A stretch of DNA of 64,000 bases from positions 4,960,001 to 5,024,000 of the forward strand of contig NZ_CP061171.1 of the NCBI RefSeq assembly GCF_014692875.1, given 5' to 3'. Positions 42,002-52,200 of the stretch are shown here, piece after piece. Within the stretch, counting starts at the first letter, position 1. Every line of letters starts with the position of its first letter. The position numbers and the translations under genes are program-made. The notes beneath the pieces are model-generated. The model made no database searches. It was not told the DNA's origin and saw nothing but the letters and a program-made list of their open reading frames with translations. The stretch comes from Pedobacter riviphilus. GTDB lineage: Bacteria; Bacteroidota; Bacteroidia; Sphingobacteriales; Sphingobacteriaceae.

Positions 42002-43098
42002 ATGAACCCAAAACGTATTTATGCCCTGGGGTTTTTCCTTGTTTTAATCTGTAGTTTAGTATATGCTGTTCCGGCAAGGGCGCAAAAGCTAAACAATAGG
42101 GTAGATAGTTTAATTACCACAGTATTAAAAGATAAGGAAGGGCCCGGGGTGTATTTATGATTGCCCAAAGAGGAAAAATGATTTACCAAAAAGCTTTTGG
42201 AAAGGCCAATCTGGAACTTGGGGTAAACCTGACTCCCGAAAATGTTTTCCAACTAGGCTCAATGACGAAACAGTTTACGGCTGTTGCGGTAATGATGCTG
42301 GAGCAGGGGGACAAGCTGAGTGTAACTGATCCTATTTCCAAATATATAACCGATTACCCGGCTGGCGATAAAATAACCATACACCAGCTCCTTACGCATA
42401 CTTCGGGCATTAAAGATTTTACCCAAATAAAATTGCTTGGCAGCATCGCTCAAAAGGAAATGACGCCTAAAATGATGGTCGACTTTTTCAAAAATGAACC
42501 TGTCGATTTTGCTCCTGGAGAGCGGTTCGAATACAATAACTCAGGCTATGTGCTATTGGGTTATCTTATAGAACTGGTTTCAGGTGAGCGTTACGAGGAT
42601 TTTATTAAAAAGTATATTTTTGATCAGGTTGGTATGAGCCATTCTTATTATGCCAGCGACAGGCGGGTGATAAACCAAAGGGCTTACGGATACCAGAAAA
42701 AAGAAAATACTTATGTAAATAAAACGGCAATCAGTTTTAGCGTTCCTTTTTCTTCTGGTTCATTAATGTCTACTGTGGCTGATTTGTTGAAGTGGCAGAA
42801 TGCTTTAAATCAAAATAAACTGCTCAATGCCAGTGAAACAAAGAAAATGTTTTCGTCGTATAAATTAAATAACGGCAAAATGTTAAGCTACGGCTATGGC
42901 TGGCACCTTAAAGATATAGATGGAATAGCAACCAGAGAGCATGGTGGCAGTATATTTGGATTTAAAACCATGGGCGTTTACATTCCCAGCGAAGATATTT
43001 ACGTAGTTGGCTTAAGTAACTGCGACTGCAATTCGCCAACCGAGCTTACCCGGAATATTGCAAAACTTGCTATCACGAAACCTGCAAAAACTAACTAA
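42002..43098 (+). pseudogene. Serine hydrolase (class C beta-lactamase-like), frameshifted
   Basis: Two frames together make one protein of about 365 residues. Frame A (42002-42160) gives the signal peptide and the lead-in, ending in ...KDKEGPGVYL and a TGA. Frame B (about 42146-43098) continues ...MIAQRGKMIYQKAF with the SxxK in GSMTKQFTA, YxN in YNNSGYV and the HGG-type motif EHGGSIFG. Adding one G to the run at 42146-42149 joins them as GPGGVFMIAQRG. It is either a real mutation or a sequencing error. The family covers D-Ala peptidases and esterases; function unknown. Confidence 0.85.
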
Positions 43099-43115
43099 AT
43101 AAAGCCGGGTTGTTT

Positions 43116-43538
43116 TTACTGTGGTTTATTAATAATCGCTACGGTTAAACGGCTAATGCAGTTCATCTTTCCACGTTCGTCGTAAATTTTAATTTCCCAA
43201 ACATGGGTTTTTGCTCCAATATGTAAGGGTTTGCAGATGCCTTTTACCAAACCGCTTTTTACTGGCCGTAAATGGTTGGCGTTTACTTCTAAACCCACAG
43301 CAACATATTTCTCTGGGTCGATACACATATAAGAAGCAATACTACCCAGTGTTTCTGCCAAAACCACCGAGGCGCCGCCGTGTAAAATCCCAGCGGGTTG
43401 GTGTGTGCGCTCATCAACGGGCATGGTTCCGATAATAAAATCTTCACCAATTTCGGTAAAACGGATATCGAGTAGTGCTCCAAGATGATTTTTTGGACGG
43501 TTGTTCAGCTCATCAACAGTAAAATTTTTAAACCACAT
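43116..43538 (-). CDS. Hotdog thioesterase, MenI/YdiI-like
   Basis: 140 residues, single hotdog fold. The strings LLDIRFTEIGEDF, MPVDERTHQPAGILHGGASV and VLAETLGSIASY are very close to E. coli YdiI/MenI, including the catalytic Glu and HGG. MenI hydrolyses 1,4-dihydroxy-2-naphthoyl-CoA in menaquinone synthesis; other PaaI-type acyl-CoAs are also possible. Overlaps the upstream DinB gene by 11 bases. Confidence 0.86.
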   Translation of the reverse strand: MWFKNFTVDELNNRPKNHLGALLDIRFTEIGEDFIIGTMPVDERTHQPAGILHGGASVVLAETLGSIASYMCIDPEKYVAVGLEVNANHLRPVKSGLVKGICKPLHIGAKTHVWEIKIYDERGKMNCISRLTVAIINKPQ

Positions 43539-44037
43539 GATAACGTTCTTTTAAAATGGAAACATGGTGAATAATATGGCCACCTACAATAAATAAAATA
43601 GATTTTACATTAATTTCTCTGCCCGAAGCAATACCTTTTCTGTTTAATTCTTCTTCATTTAAAGATTTAAAAAGGTATAAATTGGCTTTACGCAGCGCGA
43701 TGAATTCCTCAATCAGATCTTCCAGATCGCGTTCAGCAAAGCGGGCGTTCAGTACATAGTCATCTTCCTCGAAACCTGGTAAATGCTGCTGTTCTTTTCG
43801 GGCAAAACAGGTAATCCGAAAAGCAAAAACACGTTCAGCATCAATAATATGGCCCAGCATTTCTTTTAGTGTCCACTTACCTTCGGCATAGGCATAATCA
43901 GCTTTATCGGCATTCGCCCTAAACAGTGCAGGAAGACTTTGAATCTGATCGTTTAATATTTCGAAAATATCTCTATCAACTTTACTGATATAGGTTTCGC
44001 CCCAAGTTGGATATTCGTTAGGCTGTGGTCGGTTCAT
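43528..44037 (-). CDS. DinB-family protein
   Basis: 169 residues, four-helix DinB fold. Metal-type histidines lie in MLGHIIDAERVFAFR and GHIIHHVSILKERY. Related to, but diverged from, the YfiT-type gene at 3566. Function unknown; possible metal-dependent transferase or hydrolase. Overlaps the histidine kinase gene upstream by 20 bases and menI-like downstream by 11, so it is translated with them. Confidence 0.86.
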   Translation of the reverse strand: MNRPQPNEYPTWGETYISKVDRDIFEILNDQIQSLPALFRANADKADYAYAEGKWTLKEMLGHIIDAERVFAFRITCFARKEQQHLPGFEEDDYVLNARFAERDLEDLIEEFIALRKANLYLFKSLNEEELNRKGIASGREINVKSILFIVGGHIIHHVSILKERYHVV

Positions 44038-45226
44038 ATTTTAAACTGCTTTTTAATATTATTCTAAAAGTTGTGCCTTTACCGAGTTCAGAGTCTTTTA
44101 CAAAAATTTCTCCACTGTGGTAATTTTCTACAATCCGTTTGGTAAGCGATAAACCCAAGCCCCAGCCGCGTTTACGGGTGGTGTAGCCAGGTTGAAAAAC
44201 CGCGTCGAACTTAGATCTTGGAATGCCCTTTCCAGTATCGCTAACATCAATAAAAACCTGCTCTTTGGCTAAATTTTCTATGATATTGATGGAAATAGAG
44301 CCTTCGTTTTCAATCGCGTTTGCCGCATTTTTTAAAAGGTTTTCAATCACCCAATCAAACAATGGAACGTTTAACATCGCCCTTACCTGCTCATCGCCGG
44401 TAATGTTAAATTTAACCTTGTCTGATGTTCGCACTTTAAAATAGCGGATAAAATCGCTGATTACAATGTAAACCGTATGATCTTCGAGTATAGGTTTAGA
44501 ACCGATCTTCGAGAAACGGTCGGTAATAATTTCCAGGCGTTTAATATCGTTCTCCATCTCAGCAATCAGCGGATCATCTTCTGCATCGAACTTAGATTTC
44601 ATTAACTCCGTCCAGGCCATGAGCGATGATATTGGTGTTCCCAGCTGGTGTGCTGTTTCTTTAGCTAAACCCACCCAAACGTGATCCTGCTCATCCCGTC
44701 GGGCCGAACTAAATGCAGCATAGGCCGTTAACAGGAAAAGGAAAATAACACCCATTTGGATATAAGGAAAATACCTCAGCTGCGTTAAAATGAAAGAGTC
44801 GCGATAGTAAGCTTTAAATTTTTTGCCCAAAAACTTCATTTCATCTGGCGGATGCTGTGCTTTCATCTGCCTTAACTGACGCACAAAATAAAGACTATCG
44901 TAAGTTAATTTGGCATCAGAAATGGGGTAATTGGTTTTTGTACTGTCGAGGCCGTTAAAAGAGGTAATCATTCCGGCCGAATCTGTCATGATTACAGGAG
45001 TTTTTGTGTTTTTTCTTACGGTTTCTACTATATCACGATAATCGTCATTGTCATAAAGAAACATGGCTCGTTCCTGGATTTTTACCCAAAGGTGAAACTG
45101 GTCGGCCTCTTCGCGCTCCATTTTTTTTACAAAAGAATCGGTGTAAAATACTGAAGCAATGCCAATTAAGATGGCAAAAATGAGAAGGAAAAACTTCCAG
45201 CGGCGTTTCTTTTGATAGGGGTTCAT
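44018..45226 (-). CDS. Membrane sensor histidine kinase, PorY-like
   Basis: 402 residues. Two membrane helices (FFLLIFAILIGIASVFY; MGVIFLFLLTAYAAF) flank a periplasmic region of about 120 residues. The kinase core has the H-box VGLAKETAHQLGTPISSLMA (His near 192), N-box NLLKNAANAIE, DVSDTGKGIP and GWGLGLSLTKRIVE. The KETAHQLGTP phosphorylation box recalls that of Porphyromonas PorY, the partner of PorX, but that pairing is from memory. porX is 20 kb away in this window. No response regulator is adjacent. Confidence 0.82.
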   Translation of the reverse strand: MNPYQKKRRWKFFLLIFAILIGIASVFYTDSFVKKMEREEADQFHLWVKIQERAMFLYDNDDYRDIVETVRKNTKTPVIMTDSAGMITSFNGLDSTKTNYPISDAKLTYDSLYFVRQLRQMKAQHPPDEMKFLGKKFKAYYRDSFILTQLRYFPYIQMGVIFLFLLTAYAAFSSARRDEQDHVWVGLAKETAHQLGTPISSLMAWTELMKSKFDAEDDPLIAEMENDIKRLEIITDRFSKIGSKPILEDHTVYIVISDFIRYFKVRTSDKVKFNITGDEQVRAMLNVPLFDWVIENLLKNAANAIENEGSISINIIENLAKEQVFIDVSDTGKGIPRSKFDAVFQPGYTTRKRGWGLGLSLTKRIVENYHSGEIFVKDSELGKGTTFRIILKSSLKYEPTTA

Positions 45227-45364
45227 GCTTTAGCTAGCCAAATTACAATAACAAAACGAAAAAAACACAAAACCATTATGCTTTTTCAAAAACCTTAAAG
45301 CAATCATTTTGAAAGCATAATAGCTTCATCGCAGATGAAAACGCTATAAAATGGATGAAAAACA

Positions 45365-45372
45365 TATCTTTG
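45365..45372 (+). promoter_or_regulatory. Putative -7 element of gltX
   Basis: TATCTTTG, 78 bases before the ATG at 45451. No -33 TTTG seen at normal spacing. Confidence 0.4.
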
Positions 45373-45450
45373 TGGCGTCTTGCGCTTTGCGTATGGCAAT
45401 AGGCGTTCATCGCGCCTTCAGCCCAGCGCCAACCGCTCAACAATTCAATC

Positions 45451-46959
45451 ATGGATAAAAAAGTTAGAGTAAGATTTGCCCCAAGCCCAACCGGAGGTTT
45501 GCATTTAGGTGGTGTGCGCACTGCCTTGTTCAATTATTTGTTTGCGAAAAGAAATAATGGAACTTTTGTACTTCGCGTAGAAGATACCGATCAAAACCGC
45601 TTTGTAGAAGGCGCAGAACAATATATTGTGAACTGTTTAGATTGGTGCGGTATTACGCCGGATGAAAGCCCTAATAACCCGGGTGCTTATGGTCCGTATC
45701 GTCAAAGCGAACGCAAAGCAAGTTATCGTAAATTTGCCGAACAGTTAATTAGTGATGGTTATGCTTATTACGCTTTCGATACACCAGAAGAATTGGATGC
45801 CAAGCGTAAAGAAATTCCAAATTTTCAATACGGGCAAGCTACACGGATGCAGATGCGCAACTCTTTAACCCTTACCGTTAGTGAGGTTGAAGAGTTATTG
45901 GCGACCCAAACACCACATGTTATCCGCATTAAAGTACCAGCCGATGAAATTGTGCATTTTAACGATTTAATCCGCGGCGATGTAAGTTTCGAAACCTCGT
46001 TGGTTGATGATAAAGTATTATTAAAGGCTGATGGAATGCCAACCTACCATTTAGCCGTTGTGGTTGACGATAAGGCAATGGAAATTAGTCATGCTTTTAG
46101 GGGAGAAGAGTGGTTGCCTTCTGCGCCTGTTCATATTTTACTTTGGAAGTATTTAGGCTGGGAAGCGGAGATGCCTGCATGGGCACACTTACCTTTAATC
46201 TTAAAGCCAGATGGACATGGAAAATTAAGTAAACGTGATGGCGACCGATTAGGTTTCCCGGTTTATGCCATGAACTGGACCGATCCTAAAACCGGAGATA
46301 TAACCAAGGGTTTTAAAGAAATGGGTTTTATGCCCGAAGCTTTTATCAATATGCTGGCCCTTTTAGGCTGGAATGATGGTACTGACCAGGAGTTATTCTC
46401 GTTAAAAGAACTGGAAGAAAAATTCTCGATAGAAAGAATTAGTAAGGCCGGGGCTAAATTCGATTTTGAAAAGGCAAAATGGTATAATCACGAATGGATT
46501 AAACACTCTTCATTTGACCGTTTACATTTGGCAGTTAAAGCCGAGCTCGAAAAAGCAGGAATTGAAGTTAAGGATCAAGTGTTTCTAGGTACAATTATCG
46601 ATTTAATTAAAGATCGCTGTACATTATTGCCTGATTTTGTGGCACAGAGCAGTTACTTTTTTAATTCACCGGCAGAGTATGATATAAACTCGGTAAAACC
46701 AAAATGGACAGCAGAAAAAGCTGATTTCTTTAATGCTTTTGCTGATAGTTTAACATTAACTGATGCGGGTACTGCTGAAGCAGCTTTTAAAGCTTTGGCC
46801 GAAGAAAAAGGCTTTAAACCAGGCGAATTGATGTTGCCATTTCGCATTATGCTGGTAGGCGGTAAATTTGGTCCGGGTGTTTTCGATATTGCTGTATTGT
46901 TGGGCATAGCAGAAACTAAAGCAAGGATAGCAAAAGCAATTGCTGTTTTTAATAACTAG
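45451..46959 (+). CDS. gltX: Glutamyl-tRNA synthetase
   Basis: 502 residues, class I aminoacyl-tRNA synthetase. HIGH motif in APSPTGGLHLGGVRTALFN, DTDQNRF, KMSKS as KLSKRDG, and the C-terminal anticodon-binding helices. Charges tRNA-Glu. It has the usual length of bacterial GltX. A strong terminator follows directly. Confidence 0.97.
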   Translation: MDKKVRVRFAPSPTGGLHLGGVRTALFNYLFAKRNNGTFVLRVEDTDQNRFVEGAEQYIVNCLDWCGITPDESPNNPGAYGPYRQSERKASYRKFAEQLISDGYAYYAFDTPEELDAKRKEIPNFQYGQATRMQMRNSLTLTVSEVEELLATQTPHVIRIKVPADEIVHFNDLIRGDVSFETSLVDDKVLLKADGMPTYHLAVVVDDKAMEISHAFRGEEWLPSAPVHILLWKYLGWEAEMPAWAHLPLILKPDGHGKLSKRDGDRLGFPVYAMNWTDPKTGDITKGFKEMGFMPEAFINMLALLGWNDGTDQELFSLKELEEKFSIERISKAGAKFDFEKAKWYNHEWIKHSSFDRLHLAVKAELEKAGIEVKDQVFLGTIIDLIKDRCTLLPDFVAQSSYFFNSPAEYDINSVKPKWTAEKADFFNAFADSLTLTDAGTAEAAFKALAEEKGFKPGELMLPFRIMLVGGKFGPGVFDIAVLLGIAETKARIAKAIAVFNN

Positions 46960-46994
46960 TATATCCTTCAGGGAATACAGGAAAACAATACCGA

Positions 46995-47027
46995 GAAGTC
47001 AGGTTTTAAACTTGGCTTCTTTTTTTT
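46995..47027 (+). terminator. Intrinsic terminator of gltX
   Basis: gaagtcaggttt / taaacttggcttc, 12 pairs with two G-T, followed by a run of eight Ts. Confidence 0.85.
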
Positions 47028-47125
47028 GCCAAAAATGAGAATGGATAAATCAATAAAAATAATTTATACTTTAGTATAACAATTGTGTCGGAATTAAGGT
47101 TATTCATTAAACAAAAAAATAGATT

Positions 47126-47967
47126 ATGCAATGGTTTGGTAAAGGCAGTAATAATGTAGAAGACGGCAGAAGCGGTGGTGGCGGAAAAACCATCCTCGGT
47201 GGGGGGTAGGTATAATAATCGTAGTGCTGGGTTTAATTTTTGGTAAAGATTTAACGGGTTTGGTTAGCCAGATTCCGGCTACTACAGGTACAGAGGAAGT
47301 AAAACAAGGCGTACCAGCTAACGACCCACAGGCCCAGTTTGTGGCGGGCGTTCTAGAATCTACGGAGCAAGTTTGGGATAAAGAATTTCAAGCTATGGGC
47401 AAGCAGTATGAATATCCTAAACTCAGACTATTTAGGGAAGCAGTGCAAACGGCATGTGGGAATGCAAGCGCCAATGTTGGGCCGTTTTATTGCCCGGGCG
47501 ACCATAAAGTCTATATCGATTTGTCATTTTATGACGATTTAAAAAACCGTTTCGGTGCTGCTGGAGATTTTGCCCAGGCTTATGTAATTGCACATGAGGT
47601 TGGCCATCATGTTCAAAATTTATTGGGAATCTCAGAAAAGCTAGATCAGGCACGTGGCCAGGTTAGTGAAAAAGAATATAACCGCTTGTCAGTAAAATTA
47701 GAGCTACAAGCCGATTTTTTTGCAGGACTTTGGGCGCACAATGCACAAAACCTTAAAGATTTTAAATTGGATGAAGGTGATATAGAAGAAGCATTAACTG
47801 CTGCAAATGCCATTGGCGATGATAAATTGCAAAAACAGGCTACAGGCGATGTTCAACCCGATTCTTTTACCCACGGTACCTCTGCGCAGCGTATGTATTG
47901 GTTTAAAAAAGGCTTTGAAACTGGAGATATTAGACAGGGCGATACCTTTAATTCAAGTAATTTATAA
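47126..47967 (+). pseudogene. Neutral zinc metallopeptidase (YpfJ type), frameshifted
   Basis: The N-terminal frame (47126-47209) gives MQWFGKGSNNVEDGR and a Gly run ending at a TAG. The second frame (from about 47206) continues VGIIIVVLGLIFG (a membrane helix) into the peptidase with VIAHEVGHHVQNLLG (HExxH) and LELQADFFAGLW. One G added to the run of six at 47201-47206 restores one reading frame of about 281 residues, normal for YpfJ proteins. Membrane-anchored, periplasmic peptidase domain by inference. Mutation or homopolymer sequencing error. Confidence 0.88.
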
Positions 47968-48071
47968 AAAATAAAAACTTTTTTAAAAGCACATTGTTTA
48001 CTTACATTTAATGAGGTTTTTATCTCAGCACCAATCGTAATTATCCCTGCTTCTTATTTGTTTTAATAAAA

Positions 48072-49205
48072 ATGATCCTTATAGTTGATGACAGGCCAGA
48101 AAACCTGATCTCGTTACAGAAAGTACTCCAAGCACACAATTTTGAGGTTGATACCGCATCATCTGGAGAAGAAGCGCTGAAAAAAGTTTTAAAAAATAAC
48201 TACGTCCTGATTATTCTCGATGTACAAATGCCAGATATGGATGGCTTTGAGGTAGCCGAAACCATTTCGGGTTTTAGTAAGGCAAAAGATACTGCCATTA
48301 TATTTCTTTCTGCTGTAAATACCGAGTTAAAATTTATTACAAAAGGATACCTTAGCGGTGGATTGGATTATATCACCAAGCCCGTTGATATTAATGTGCT
48401 GCTTCTAAAAATAAAAACATTTTATCGCATTTATGAGCAGAATAGAAAGCTTAACGAGGTGCAGGAAAAATTGCTCGAAGAAATCGAATTCAGGAAACAG
48501 GCCGAGCATAAAAAAGACGAATTTATCAGTATTGCCAGCCATGAGCTTAAAACACCCTTAACAAGTGTAAAAGGGTATATTCAGCTGTTGCAGCGCAGCC
48601 TTAATAGAGATGATAAAGCAATGGCTCAGAACCACCTCGAAAAAGCCAGCATCCAACTCGAAAAACTAAACGAGTTAATTGTCGATTTGCTCGATATCTC
48701 GAAAATCGAAAGCGGAAAGATGAAGTTTAACATGAAAAGCTTTTATGCTGATAATATGGTAAACAATGCGATCGAGATGTTACAGCAATCTAATCCCGAT
48801 TTTAAAATCAGTAAGCTAGGTAAAACAGACGACATGATATTTGGTGATGAAATGCGTTTAGAACAAGTCGTCATCAATTTTATCACCAACGCCATTAAAT
48901 ATGCCCCAGGTACCAACCAGGTTAATGTAACCACGCATATTAAAGATGAAAAACTTTATCTGGCTGTGAAAGATTTTGGTATAGGTATTTCAAAAGAGCA
49001 GCAGCACAAAATTTTCGATAAATTTTATCGGGTAGAAGAAAACAGTAATCGGTTTAATGGCCTGGGCATTGGCTTATATATCTGTTCAGAAATCATTAAC
49101 CGCCACGGAGGCACAATAGGCGTAAACAGTGTGCCAGATGAGGGGTCTGAATTTTATTTTATTATTCCTACAACAGAAGAAGAAATCCTTAAAAATCAAA
49201 TCTAA
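48072..49205 (+). CDS. Soluble receiver-histidine kinase hybrid
   Basis: 377 residues without membrane segments. Residues 1-120 are a receiver with the phosphorylated Asp near 51 in LIILDVQMPDMDG. A short coiled coil leads to HisKA with His157 in SIASHELKTPLTS, then the ATPase domain (NFITNAIKYAP; DFGIGISKEQQ; GLGIGLYICSEI). Receiver before kinase is the arrangement of input-controlled phosphorelays. First gene of the six-gene signalling cluster; 19 bp before the large hybrid kinase. Confidence 0.92.
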   Translation: MILIVDDRPENLISLQKVLQAHNFEVDTASSGEEALKKVLKNNYVLIILDVQMPDMDGFEVAETISGFSKAKDTAIIFLSAVNTELKFITKGYLSGGLDYITKPVDINVLLLKIKTFYRIYEQNRKLNEVQEKLLEEIEFRKQAEHKKDEFISIASHELKTPLTSVKGYIQLLQRSLNRDDKAMAQNHLEKASIQLEKLNELIVDLLDISKIESGKMKFNMKSFYADNMVNNAIEMLQQSNPDFKISKLGKTDDMIFGDEMRLEQVVINFITNAIKYAPGTNQVNVTTHIKDEKLYLAVKDFGIGISKEQQHKIFDKFYRVEENSNRFNGLGIGLYICSEIINRHGGTIGVNSVPDEGSEFYFIIPTTEEEILKNQI

Positions 49206-49224
49206 TTATCCTTAATCCATATTA

Positions 49225-52200
49225 ATGAAAACAACTCTTAAAAATAATTTACGTTTAGGCCTTGGCTTATCGCTAATTATTCTATTTATCAGTTCGCTGG
49301 CCTCTTACATCAGTATTGGCAATCTTATTAAAAGTACCGAACTGGTAAAAAAAAGTGATGAGGTGATATTAAATGCTGAGAACATTATATCCTATTTAAA
49401 GGATGCCGAAACTGGTCAGCGGGGTTTTTTATTAACAGGGAACAAGGTGTTTTTAACACCTTATTATGGCGCCAACGATTCGGCCGCTTTGATTCTAAAA
49501 AAAGTTGAGCTCGATACCAAGGATAATAGTGTTCAGCAAAAAAATGTAGCAGCACTTAAAAATATTCTTTTTAAAAGAATGGATATCATTAAATCGACCA
49601 TAGAGATTAAAACTTTAGGCGGTGTTATTGATCCAACTGTTTTGTTTCAGGGCAAGCTTTATATGGATGAGGCTAGGGAAATTGTAAGTAAAATGGTAGT
49701 TGAAGAGAAAAGATTACTTGAAGAAAGAACCAACGAATTAAATAAGCTTACATCTTATACCCCGATCCTGATTTTAATTGCGGCGCTCCTTGCCATTCTG
49801 ATTACTTTGTTTTTTTACCGGAGGGTATCAATTGATTTTGATGAACGTGTTAAACTTCAGCAAGAAATTGAAGATAAAAAAACCGAGATGGAGAAACGTA
49901 TAATTGCCATTAAAGAAATTGCCTATCAAATTTCTAGTGGTAATTATGGTGTAAAACTCGATAGTCAAACCGCGGATGATATTGGAGAACTTTCTGATTC
50001 GCTAAATACAATGTCATTATCATTGAAAAAATCTTTTGATACTTTAGCAGAGAATGAATGGTTGCAAACCGGAGTAGCTAACCTAAACGTGAAAATGGTT
50101 GGCGAAAAAGATGTTTTCCATCTGGCAGAAGATATTATAGCGTTTTTGGCTAATTACACTAAGAGCCAGGTAGGTGCCATTTATTTATTTAAAGATGATG
50201 GATATCTGCATTTAAAAGGGCAATATGCTTTACGAGGACAAAATCTACTCCAAACCATAGAACTTGGGCAGGGCTTAATTGGCCAGGCGGTTAAATCAGG
50301 TAAGCCAATATTATTGGATGATGTTCCGCAGAACGAGCTAACCATTACACATGCTACGGGGAATATTAAACCAGCACAGGTAATTGTGTTACCAATAATT
50401 AGAAATGAAATTTCAATAGGCGGTTTAGAACTAGGTACCATTGGTAAATACAGCGATCTGCAATTGCACTTTTTAAACTTGGTTTCATCTGATGTGGGCA
50501 CCGCCTTATTAGGGGCGCAGAACAGGCAAAAGCTACAGCAGCTGTTAGAAGAAACCCAGGCACAATCAGAAGAGTTGCAGGTTCAGCACAGTGAGTTGGA
50601 GGGTTTAAATGCGGAGCTTGAAGCGCAGGCACAAAAACTGCAGGCCAGTGAAGAAGAATTACGCGTACAGCAAGAAGAACTGTTGCAAAGTAACCAGGAG
50701 CTGGAGGAAAGAAGCAGCTTATTGGAAGAAAAAAATGAACTGATAGAAGAACGTAATATAGAGATTCAGCAAAAGGCTGAGGCTTTAGAATTGAGTACAA
50801 GGTATAAGTCAGAATTTTTGGCCAATATGTCGCACGAGTTAAGAACACCGCTCAACTCGATATTGTTGTTGTCGAGGTTAATGGCCGAAAATGAGGCTAT
50901 GGATCGGGAGCATCAGGAATATGCAGAGGTTATTCAAAGCTCAGGCCAGGGTCTTTTAAGCTTAATTGACGAAATTTTAGACCTTTCTAAAATCGAAGCT
51001 GGCAAAATGGAACTCGATAGAACAAATATTAAGGTTGACGAGGTTATTTTCAACATGCGTTCGCTGTTTAATCCTTTAGCTAAAGAGAAGAACCTAAACT
51101 TTGTTATCGAAAAATCGCCAGAAGTTCCGGAGTTTTTTCATACCGATAAAATGCGTTTGGAACAGATCATTAAAAACCTGCTGTCAAATGCCATTAAATT
51201 TACTGCCGCAGGTGCTGTAACCTTAAATATTAATAAAAATGAAAAGTTAGGCGCGTTGGTATTTAAGGTTACCGATACGGGAGTAGGTATAGCGCCCGAA
51301 AAGCAGGGCATGGTATTCGAAGCTTTTCAGCAGGCAGATGGCTCTACGCGCCGTAAGTTTGGTGGTACAGGCCTTGGGCTTTCAATTAGTAGAGAGCTGG
51401 CCAAACTATTGGGCGGATATATTGATTTAAAAAGTACAGAAGGCGAAGGGAGTATTTTTACGCTCACTTTACCCATTGATAGAAATAAAGGTTTTGATGG
51501 TATTGTGCCAAGTGTAGACCAACCGATAATCGCCTTGGAAGCACCGGTAAAAAAAGTGAGCCATTTAACCGTAGATAATATTCCACAAGAGGTTGAAGAT
51601 GACCGAGATAATATTCAGCCTGATGATAAGGTGATTTTAATTGTTGAAGATGATACCCCTTTTGCTAAAACACTTTTAGATTTTACCAGGAAAAGAAATT
51701 ATAAAGGTTTGGTTGCTGTTCGCGGCGATGCAGGTATAGAAATGGCGAAAACCTTTAAACCACTTGCTATTTTACTTGATATCCAATTGCCGGTTAAAGA
51801 TGGCTGGCAAGTAATGGAAGAGCTGAAATCGGATCCATCAACGCGCCCCATTCCGGTACACATCATGTCTTCTCTACAGGTTAAGAAAGAAAGTTTATTA
51901 AAAGGTGCAGTAGACTTCATAAATAAGCCTTTTGCTTTTGAGCACATGCAGGAGATATTTTCGAAACTGGAACATGCCTTAAGCCGTCATCCTAAAAAAG
52001 TACTCATTGTTGAAGAAAATGAGCAACATGCTAAAGCATTAAGCTACTTTTTAAGCAATTTTAACATCCAGACAGAAATTGTCAACCAGGTAAAAGAAAG
52101 TGTTTCTGCCTTACATAAGCCAGAGGTTAATTGTGTGATCTTGGACATGGGCATTCCTGACAAACATGCTTACGATACGCTGGAGGTGGTAAAGAAAACG

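Noticed and set aside
45276..45533. Minus-strand frame of 85 codons at the gltX start
   Set aside because: Antisense to gltX and its leader, no family resemblance.
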